A stretch of DNA of 64,000 bases from Ditylenchus dipsaci. Taxonomy: Eukaryota > Nematoda > Chromadorea > Rhabditida > Anguinidae. Shown here one piece after another: positions 55,858 through 64,000 of the stretch. A program made the position numbers and the translations under genes. The stretch spans positions 186,001 to 250,000 of the forward strand of contig SADC01001015.1 of assembly GCA_004194705.1 (NCBI GenBank). Reading direction: 5' to 3'. The notes beneath the pieces were generated by a model, which worked only from the letters and a program-made list of their open reading frames with translations, was not told the origin of the DNA and made no database searches. How positions within the stretch are numbered: the stretch's first letter is position 1; each line of letters opens with the position of its first letter.

Positions 55858-56930
55858 CAGTAGAATTTTCGAGCATATGATGTTGGTAGTTTGGGTTGGA
55901 GACCAGAGAGTTGAGGATTGAGCCGAAGGAAAACACATTTCCGCCGAAGAATTTTCGGAGAGTAGGTGACAGCTCAAAAATATTCTGCGGGACTTCACTT
56001 AAACCACTAGTACATAAGTACTTGTGGTCACCGGTGGTGCTGGCTAGAAAAATGTAGTTGATATCAGTTTTATAAGAGGTGATCATAAATCAGTTACCTT
56101 CCAAGAAGATGAGCCGATCGGCAGTCTTAATCCAGGTGAGCTCTGATTTAAGGGTTCTCTTGCTGATCACTATTGATCCGTTGTAGTTTCGCTCAACAAA
56201 TTTGGCTGTCTCATTGCTTTTCCAGTTAGTGAACCGAATGGTTGTCTGAACATTAAATTGAATGGCCGTAATCATAGCCGAGGTCTACTTTTAGAGTCAA
56301 CTTTTTCGTAAATTTAAAAAATGTCAATCTTTTTCTTAATGTTTATTTACAAGGGTCGGCAGGCGCCTATACAGACATTTTTGCAACAGACAATACTTAA
56401 TTGCTGACAGCAAATTCGTGCTTAGCGTGCTCGATTTGCTTACAAATGGCTTTTAAAATTCAAACTTGACCGCCTGACTTTACTGCCTCCTAAAAAGCTC
56501 TTCTTTTATGAAATTTCCTTTTATGGAAACTGCAACGAAAAAAACCGAAAATGGGTAATTCTGTTTCATTCTGGTTGGACCGTTTTCTAAAATGGCCTGG
56601 TTGGCCACAAAGAGATTCCTTATGAGGATTTAACTTCCAGCCATAGTAGTCTCTCCGCAGTGGCTAACTCACTCTGATACCCAGGCTGGCGTCGGGTTGT
56701 TTAAAAATAGCAGCAACGGCACTTGATTTCAGGAAAAAAAGGCACAACCGAATATAGCCAAATAACTAAAGCCAGTTTAAATTGCTAGAGTAATCGTGTT
56801 CCTTTTCTGTGCAAAACACTAACCTAATTCCTTACTATGAAAAGTTAAATCTCACCTCATATTTATTTCCAAACTTCATCTTTTCTGGGTGGGAAAAGGT
56901 GATTCTTTTATCTCGACTGAAAAATTTTCT
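55858..56930 (-). CDS. Unrecognised spliced gene, partial
   Basis: Three minus-strand exons: about 56,861-56,925 (RDKRITFSHPEKMKFGNKYE), 56,098-56,287 (AIQFNVQTTIRFTNWKSNET, then KRTLKSELTWIKTADRLIFL) and 55,858-56,043 (TTGDHKYLCTSGLSEVPQNI, then FELSPTLRKFFGGNVFSFGS). Each is flanked by GT-AG sites, and the 54-bp intron between the last two is typical of this genome. The family is unknown and the ends are not found. Confidence 0.5.
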
Positions 56931-57069
56931 CTCGGCATTGTATTTCGATAGAATAGCAGAGTTGTAGAGTTAAAATAGCCAAGAAAATTGATTGTAAGAT
57001 ATGCTCACTCATCAGAAAAAGTATCTACAATAATGATAAACTTATTGGCTCTATATGTGTTCTAGAGTG

Positions 57070-57850
57070 CACCCAAAAAATATGCCTTGGTTCCCCCTGT
57101 CGATTTTTTTTTGCGAAAAAGCTTTTTCTTCTAGTTTCAGAAGCTTTTAATAACACTTTTAACTATTTTGAAGCAAACAATTTTTTGGTGTAAATGTCTA
57201 AGAAATTGTTGCCTTGGTCCCCCAAGCTGACATAGGCTTACGCAAGGGCCAGCGCATGCTAGGACGAACTCAAACATGTTTTTCATACTTCTTTAAGCTT
57301 CAAACAACATCTTTCAGTCTGTCCTAACAGACGCTGGCCTACCCTTGTCTGAAGCTTAAGCCTGAAAAATAACAATATTTTGAGAACAACAATTTGCGCC
57401 GAAAAACCACAGGGGGGATCAAGGCATATTTTTGGCTTTAAGTACTTTCCCCCGTCAAATTACTCTTTTACCCCGTCAAATCGTAAAAATTTGTTTTTTT
57501 GACTATTTCTTAAACTTTTTCTTTCAATTTTTATAAAGTTTTATACCAGCATGTAGCCCGGGATCTCAGCTTTCCAACCAGCTATTAACTAATTCATTGA
57601 GATATTAAAAAATTAGAGAAAAAAGTCATTTTTTTGAAAATTTTGGTCCATAAAAAGACTTTTTCTCCAATTTTTTAAAATCTCAGAAATTCAGTCGATA
57701 GCTTGTTAGAAAGCCGAGATCCAGTGCTACATTTTAATGTAAAAATGTTGAGAGAAATTAAAACTTTTGGAGATAAAAACACATTTTTACGATTTGACGG
57801 GGTAAAAGAATAATTTAATGGGGCAAAAGAATAATTTGACGGGTAATACA
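57070..57850. repeat. CCTTGGTCCCCC hairpins and a foldback
   Basis: 57,080-57,425 contains an inverted repeat with ATGCCTTGGTTCCCCCTGT and AGGCTTACGCAAGGGCCAGC arms. 57,440-57,850 is a foldback with CCCCGTCAAATTACTC arms and CATGTAGCCCGGGATCTCAG inner arms, distantly like 14,036-14,452. Confidence 0.7.
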
Positions 57851-58546
57851 ATTTGAGCTTATTTTTTTTGGGTGCACCCTCGAACACATTCAGAGCCAAC
57901 TTGTTCGTGAACAGCAAGTCATAATAACTACTCTATTATAGCTGACAAAACCCCTTTGGCCAATTTACTTCAACCTTTTTACAGAAATCACAAGGCAGCG
58001 CTGCTACACCGACCCAATTTATAAACAAAACATGGCAAAAAGAAGTGAGAGGTATCGAAACCTAGTTGATTGCCGAGCAAACACCACCAACAGATGCTAT
58101 AAAAGCTAGTCGACAGCGATAAAAGCCAGAGAGTTCGTGTTGGACGGATTTAATTTTGACTCCATTCTCAAAACCATATTAAATTACACACAGTAGCGCA
58201 GAATATTTAGAGAAAAAGCTTACCTTATGGATACGCAAAAGTACAGGGTGTCACAAGCAGTGTTGTAAATCGCAGCGTTGTAAATCCATTCATTTCGGAC
58301 CCGAAAATACAAGGAACAGTGGTTAAAAACTTATCTATGGAATGACCTGTTACAGTGTACTCCAGCCCAAGAATACATTTTCTTCTAGTCGTATTTGCCT
58401 AGTTTTCGACAGCTGAACAAATAAGCAGGACAACTGGCTTATTTGTCTAGATAGTTGTCTGTACAATTGTGTGTCACAACCAACCCGCCATCTTCGGCTT
58501 ACACAAGATTCAACGAAATGAAAACCCCCTTCAAACTGACTAAATT
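57851..58546. other. Intergenic, no gene seen
   Basis: Between the unrecognised gene at 56 kb and the p115 gene's 3' end. A solitary CAGGGTGTCACAAGCAGTG mariner-like terminus is at 58,245. Nothing else recognised. Confidence 0.5.
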
Positions 58547-58552
58547 TTTATT
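58547..58552 (-). terminator. Poly(A) signal of p115/USO1 gene
   Basis: TTTATT on the plus strand (AATAAA on the minus), 83 bp after the stop. Confidence 0.65.
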
Positions 58553-58634
58553 ATGCGGTTCATAAATAACACAGCCAAGAGCATTACAAACAACAACTAC
58601 AGTACTAACGAAATTGTGCATCCAAGATCCTTCC

Positions 58635-61208
58635 TCAGCAGTTTGAATGACTTAGGAGAGCCTGAAGTTGCTTCACTTGCGCATCCTTTTCTTCGCTCTG
58701 ACGCACAGACTCTTGCAGTTGAGCACGCAGAGCCTCATACTCTTTCCAACCATAGTCCAGTCGCTGCTCCAGCTCTTTGACGGTCTCTTCCAAGATGGTC
58801 TTGCTCGGCTCCTGCAAATAGAATTAAAATTCTCAAACTGCACAGCAGATAGACTAAGTAATACTGCTTAATACCTGCTTCGAAATTAGCATATTTGCTG
58901 CCTTGAGTTGGGTAGCCTCCACCGTCAACGCATCTCGCTGCTGCGTCAATTCTTTTATCTTTTGCTCCTGAGTTTCGATTGTGTTCTTATAGGTAGCAAT
59001 GAGATCTGTTTGCGCTTGCTGATCAGTCATGAATTCACCATATGGGCGGAAGACCTTCAGCAGTTCATCTAAAAATAAAAAGAGCTTACTTCATAAACTT
59101 TGTGACCGACTTTGTCATGTCACACACAATCAGCCACCGATATCAACAGTAGATGCCGTGGACATAGTGACCAAATTTTTATGAAGTGGATGGCGTCCCG
59201 TCCGCCGTTCGTTCCATGGGTTGGCACCCCACATTCTACACCAGTAAACAGGCCGTCTACCGCTCAGTGGCAGGAGCCGGTTTGGCCACCAGGACCAATA
59301 GAAACGGTCTTTGTACCAAAAGTTAACTGTAGGGAAAAATAAGACAAACAGATTGAAAAACCTTCTAGACCTTCGAGGAATTTATGGAGCTTCTCGAACT
59401 GCTGCTTCAGATTTCTTTCCGTTTCCTCTGCCGGCGCTTCTCCTGCCAACGAGCGAATCTTAGTGCGGCGGCTCTCAGCAGTCTCCATAGATGAAACGAT
59501 GATCCTTATGATTTGCACGACAAAGATGAAGTTGGCGATCTTCTGGCTAGTCCATTCAATGCTGTCCGGGCCTAAGTCTTCCACATATCCAGGCTGCTGC
59601 AGCACACATTCGAAGGCTGAATGAACGACCCAGCCACCGCTGTCAGATTCTTTATCAGGCTGAATAACGAAATTTTTTGAGAACAATCCTCAATTTCAAC
59701 ATAATTACCTTTCTTCACGAAAAAGTTGCTGGTAACAGGATTGTCTTTGAGCATATTAAGCATCACGACCATACAATCTTCAACCACAATGCCTATAAAT
59801 AATGAACGTTTATAGCACATGAAAAGTTCAGGTCATATCCAGAGATGATATTTCGATCTTATTTGTCGAAAAATAGGATATTTTAATATCCTATAATATC
59901 CCAATATCCTATTTAGGATATTTATCCTAAATAGGATAAATATTCTATTTAGGATAGTGAGAAGTATCCTAAGTAGGATAAATATCCTATTTAGGATAAA
60001 TATCCTAAATAGAATACTGGGATATTACATATATTGAAATATCCGAAAATATCCTAATTAGGATGGAAATCTCATCCCTCTCACCCACATGGCTCATATC
60101 TAGGTAGCTTTGAGTGTTTAATCGGTTTTCCAAGAATTGCATTGCCAATTTTCACATTTTCGGTAGGGCACTACCGTACTTACCATTACAGCACCATCGA
60201 TTTAATCCGCAGTATAAGAAACAATTTTGTTGTCATCCTACATTGAGCAATTGTGGTAGGATTTCATAGGCCCCGATACATTCTCTAACTTTCGGAGCCA
60301 GTTTTATTCTTCTATCCGTGTATTTTATTCTTGAATTTAGTACAGTAAATTAGCTCTTGTGTTAAAATGAGGCATAATGAAGTTGTTCTCGAATGAATTC
60401 ATGATTTTTCTTATTTTAAATTTTTTGACTTTTCTGGGGTTATTACCGTATTACCGTATTTCTTCTAATTGCCGCCCCGGGGCGCTTATTTTTCGATCGA
60501 CCTCTAGTGGGTGGGAGGCGGTGGGCTTATTAGAGTCGTTTTGTAATTTTTGGGTGAAACCCTAAAATTTAAAATGCAGAATCAGAGGGGGTGGCAATAA
60601 GAGGAAATATGAAAAAATAGCTTCGAAGATTTGGCCTTTAAAAATATTGAGCTTGGAAATTCAATGTAGGAAACGCTGAACTAAATCCAAAAATCATTCC
60701 ACGAAAGAATCAAAGACACAGAGTCAAGAAAATAAAACTTACTATCCAGCGGCTCTTTCTCGATCACCAAAAAGAGAAGTCGGAAAGTATTTTCGTAAGC
60801 CAAAAGACACTGTAGGGCGCTGTTTCCACGGCTTAGTTCGCTGAGCATGAGAACCACATCGTTTCGAATAAATTCTCGCTCCTCCTGCAGCAGGTCGACG
60901 ATCTTTGAAACACCTGAAGGAACACAGTGAAGAAATAACAAACAGCGAACGGCACCAACCCATAGGAACATTCATAATAGCTTGTTGCACATCACAGGCA
61001 TCATCTCTCATCAGAGTATTCAGCAAGTTGATTGCGTTCCTACAAACAGCTGTGTTGACGGTCGAAAATTGAAGCCGAAACTAACTTTCGAATAGCGAAG
61101 TCGTTGCATTCCAACTGCTTGATGATTGAGCCCATAACACTGACCTCGAGCACCACAGGCGACGATTCTTTATTTTGTTTCTCCATCAGATTGTCGATTT
61201 GCCAGAAA
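58635..61208 (-). CDS. USO1: p115/USO1 vesicle tether, 3' part, shortened
   Basis: General vesicular transport factor p115, a Golgi tether. Minus exons: 61,086-61,208; 60,960-61,039; 60,743-60,913; 59,709-59,792; about 59,362-59,639; 58,875-59,068; 58,635-58,811. Armadillo-repeat head motifs are clear: [95 protein letters not shown]. The same exon then runs directly into coiled coil ([21 protein letters not shown]-type heptads; [20 protein letters not shown]) and a stop. Phases match at most junctions. One one-base shift is needed in the fifth exon, near 59,590. The second half of the usual armadillo head (several hundred residues) is absent. Earlier exons must lie beyond 64,000, since the next 2.8 kb is repeats. 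Confidence 0.85.
59865..60080. repeat. TATCCTAAATAGGATA palindrome array in intron
   Basis: Ten or so copies of TATCCTAAATAGGATA in an intron of the p115 gene, bounded by CAGAGATGATATTTCG and GGAAATCTCATCCCTC, which look like inverted hAT termini. No clear target duplication. Confidence 0.7.
60443..60615. mobile_element. ACCGTATTT-family MITE, diverged
   Basis: ACCGTATTTCTTCTAATTGC on the left and GTGGCAATAAGAGGAAATAT on the right, with a CGCCCCGGGGCG core, in a p115 intron. Confidence 0.65.
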
Positions 61209-61280
61209 CTGAACAGAACCCAATAAAACATATGTTCCGACATCTATGGACATATGTCCAAAATATAAATGTCCGGACAT

Positions 61281-61522
61281 TTAAAGGGCCTGACCTCTTC
61301 CTACTCGGTGGTCCCCGCCAATTCAAAAATTTTCCCTCGATCATTGGACTTCTGTACGGATTTTTTCGCCACGTTTCTAACAAAACTAGGCCTGAAATCA
61401 AATTTTAGGCTTAGTTTTGTTAGAAACCTAGCGGAAAAATCCGTACAGAAGTCCAATGATCAAGGGAAAATTTTTGAATTGGCGGGGGACCACCGAGCAG
61501 GAAGAGGTCAGGCCCTTTAAGC
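61281..61522. repeat. GGCGGGGGACC foldback, copy A
   Basis: Arms of about 118 bp start AAAGGGCCTGACCTCTTCCT and include CCCGCCAATTCAAAAATTTT and ACTTCTGTACGGATTTTT. The right arm is nearly the exact complement. Confidence 0.93.
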
Positions 61523-61639
61523 AACCCTAGTTCTGCCGGATAATTCATGCAAACAACCAATTAAAGTAGTCATCTACTTGGCGCAATTTTTTTAGATCCC
61601 AAATTCTGTTTTCTGCACTAATTTTAGCATGCTGAAGAC

Positions 61640-61765
61640 GGGGCTGTACCCGAAATTTAAGCGGCATCTTGCTAAGTGGTCGATTTGCTAAGCGGTCGTT
61701 TTGCCAAGATTTTTTTTGCTAAGCGACAAATTGCTAAGAATTTATTTGCTGAGGCATTCCTTTCT
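61640..61765. repeat. TTGCTAAGCGACAAA array
   Basis: Tandem TTTGCTAAGCGGTCG / TTGCTAAGCGACAAA units after GGCTGTACCCGAAATTT, a variant of the terminal arrays at 7.1 and 26.2 kb. An inverted partner lies at 62,860-63,045. Confidence 0.65.
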
Positions 61766-61767
61766 TA

Positions 61768-62008
61768 AAGAGCCTGACCTCTTCCTACTCGGTGGTCCCC
61801 CGCCAATTCAAAAATTTTCCCTTGATCATTGGACTTCTGTACGGATTTTTCCGCTAAGTTTCTAACAAAACTAAGCCTAAAATTTGATTTCAGGCCTAGT
61901 TTTGTTAGAAACGTGGCGAAAAAATCCGTACAGAAGTCCAATGATCGAGGGAAAATTTTTGAATTGGCGGGGGACCACCGAGTAGGAAGAGGTCAGGCCC
62001 TTTAAAGG
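61768..62008. repeat. GGCGGGGGACC foldback, copy B (inverted)
   Basis: Nearly identical to 61,281-61,522 but in the opposite orientation: the small differences that mark its left arm (CTTGATCATTGG, CGCTAAGTTTC) match copy A's right arm. The 245-bp spacer has TTGCTAAGCGACAAA-type repeats. Confidence 0.92.
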
Positions 62009-62094
62009 GGCATACCAGCGCGTTACACGGGAAATTTCAAATTTTCAAAAGGCGGGGACCAGGCATATTTAAACGAGAATTATTTTTAAATACA

Positions 62095-62825
62095 AATTTG
62101 TCATTTTATATAAAAAGCTATGCATCATGTTGGAACCGAATCCACGTGGATGTACCAACCCCAGGTTTTGGGGTTTCAGTAGGTGGAATCGCAATTTTGG
62201 GTTCATCAAACACGACTCACCACACGACTTCACACATGATAGCATGGTCTATTTTTGAATTTTTAAAAATTTTGATTTTTCTGGTCATCCAGGAGGATAC
62301 CCACATGGACTAGGTGGTCCAAGTGGACGACCACTTGGTTTGATTGGTTTAAGCTAAGTCCCCAATAGAGCTCTTTTATTCTCACTCGCACTCTTCCTTT
62401 TCTCGTTCTGGCCATCTGTCTGGCCAGGTGAAGAATCAGTTTTGATAAGACAAAAAGTGCGATTCCAAATTTTCTGGTCATCCAGGTGGACACCTACCTG
62501 GACCAGGCGGTGCCTGCCTGGACCAGGCGGTACCTACCCCAAGTTTTGGGTTTTGGTAGGTATACTCAAAATTTCGATCTTATCAAACACGATTCATCGC
62601 ACGATTTTGCATATAATAGAATGGTTTGTTTTGGATTTAAATAAATTTTTTATTTTTTAGGTCATCCAGGTGGACACCCACATGGACTAGGCGGCACCGA
62701 CCGCAGGTTTTGAGGTTTTCGGTAGGTGAACTCAAAGTTTTTGTCTTATCAAACACAATTGACCACACGATTTTACATATGATAGCATAGTTTATTTTTT
62801 GAATTTTCGAAAATTGCAAATTTGA
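62095..62825. repeat. Tandem repeat, unit about 190 bp
   Basis: Three to four direct copies of a unit beginning GGTCATCCAGGTGGACACCC (starts near 62,286, 62,473 and 62,664, with a partial copy before). Each contains CCCCAGGTTTTGGGGTTT-like and TCAAACACGATTCA segments. Similar sequence occurs at 26,600-26,830 inside the TTTGGTAAA element. It lies between the inverted TTGCTAAG arrays, so it is probably the interior of one transposon (about 61,635-63,045). Confidence 0.75.
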
Positions 62826-63059
62826 AATTGACAGTGTAACGCGCTGGTATGCCCCTTTAAATCCCGATTTGCTAAGAACTTTTCTGCCTTTCTGTACTTT
62901 CCCTTTTTCTCAATGTTCTGAGAGGGGATTACGGACATTTTTCCGCCGATTTTTTTTTTGTTTTTTACTGATTTCAAGCGACAAATTGCTAAGATTTTTT
63001 TGTTAAGGCGCCCATTTGCTAAGAATTTATTCGCTAACACGGGCTTTCAAGACAAAGAA

Positions 63060-63330
63060 AAATCGACGCTACTCGTTTATACCCCTCCCAAAAAAGCTAC
63101 TCGGTTTTAACCCTCCCAATAATTTTTTAGGGGTACCTAAAACCATACTTTTTAATAAAAAAAGCTGGTATTAGTAATGGCTTGGCCCTGAGCCTAAGCC
63201 TAAGGGCCAAAGCCTAAGCCAAAGCCTAAGGGCTAAGCCTAATTCTGAAGCCTAAAAATTATTGGGAGGGGTAAAACCGAGCAGCTGTTTTTGGGAGGGG
63301 TAAAACCGAGTAGCGCCGAAAAATCGGCAA
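63060..63330. repeat. ACTCGTTTATACCCCTCCC foldback, inverted copy
   Basis: Reverse-orientation copy of 53,905-54,150, with arms TACTCGGTTTTAACCCTCCC and the complement, and a centre of AGCCTAAGGGCCAAAGCC-type runs. Confidence 0.85.
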
Positions 63331-64000
63331 TTGAGTTTTTACTGAAATTCGAATTTATTTGTCTCGACAGGAAAGTTCTTCTTATGTTTCTTTGAGAAAA
63401 TGACTTGTTCACTTTAAAGTGGCGAATGTTTGGCGCTACTGTCATATACCCCCCCCCCCAAACCGACTTTTTAGGGATGGTCAAAAACCATTTTTACACA
63501 ATAATTTCGCCATAAAAGGACCAGAAAAGCAATTTAAATGGGATTGCGGGCTGTATTGGGAGGGGAAGAGAATAATACAGGGGCCACTTCTCGAGATGGT
63601 TGGGATCCTTAGAGTAATAATTCTCTAAGCGTCTAAGGGTACTTTCAAACCCAAAAACTTGTGGTGCAAGCATAAGTATAAGTACTTTTCATGGTCGTGG
63701 GCTTGCAAAAACGGCAAAAAGTGGGCTTAAATACAAAAATCTACCCAAAATCCAGGCTGAAATCCGCCATGTAAAAATTAGAGGGCAAGGAATTTTTTTA
63801 AATAGTAACATCAATTATACATGTACATTCTTAAAAGAAAGCCAAGATATTGTACTTGAAGGTTGCGTTGAGATATCCGACATAAGATTGCAAAAATGGC
63901 AAAAAAGTTGGACTTAAAGGAGCATACCAGCGCGTTACACGGTTAATTTCAAATTTGCAAAAGGCGGGGACCAGCCATATTCAAACGAGAATTAATTTTA
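63331..64000. other. Right edge, no gene seen
   Basis: 63,920-64,000 repeats the segment at 62,010-62,090 (GCATACCAGCGCGTTACACG and AAAGGCGGGGACCAG), so the right edge cuts into another copy of the 62-kb repeat. The rest is A/T-rich without recognisable genes. Confidence 0.6.

Noticed and set aside
59112..59342. Plus-strand ORF between p115 exons
   Set aside because: Lies in an intron of the minus-strand gene, lacks a domain, and partly mirrors the exon on the other strand.

Overview
The window is nuclear DNA of an invertebrate metazoan. The evidence is spliced genes with GT-AG introns (many 45-70 bp, often with a TTTCAG-like acceptor), AATAAA poly(A) signals, and animal housekeeping genes such as ribosomal protein L22, mitochondrial ribosomal protein L15, a p115/USO1 vesicle tether and an RMDN-type TPR protein. 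The short introns and the many A/T-rich inverted repeats remind me of nematodes or other small invertebrates, but I cannot assign a phylum from sequence alone.

Layout. 1-4.0 kb is an 18-bp satellite that ends in the terminus of a dispersed MITE and abuts a hAT transposase remnant. 4-19 kb holds almost only DNA transposons, foldbacks and a few unrecognised ORFs. 19-21 kb has a small hypothetical gene (-) and an internally deleted hAT transposase gene (BED finger joined to hATC domain, +). 22.6-25.3 kb is the RMDN-like gene (+). 25.5-28.5 kb is a nested transposon stack with a 9-bp target duplication. 31.5-32.6 kb is RPL22 (+). 33.7-35.0 kb is a MULE transposase fragment next to a Ulp1-type protease exon (-). 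37.2-39.4 kb is MRPL15 (-). 45.6-50.2 kb is a many-exon gene for a type I membrane protein I do not recognise (-). 52.2-53.3 kb has endonuclease G-like and MADF-like fragments (-). 54.6-55.0 kb is a small candidate gene (+). 55.9-56.9 kb has unrecognised exons (-). 58.6-61.2 kb is the 3' part of a p115/USO1 gene (-), whose 5' end must lie beyond the right edge.

The host genes look functionally unrelated and are scattered among transposons, several of which sit inside their introns. At least eight elements have perfect or near-perfect 8-bp target duplications (hAT-like), one has a 9-bp duplication, and several small ones have TA duplications (mariner-like). Many of the larger elements carry subterminal arrays of a short palindrome, with a different palindrome in each family; these look like transposase-binding sites.

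Nearly every conserved gene needs one or more single-base corrections to read through, often at short homopolymers. This fits residual long-read consensus errors better than simultaneous decay of several essential genes, so the frameshifts recorded below should be read with that in mind.
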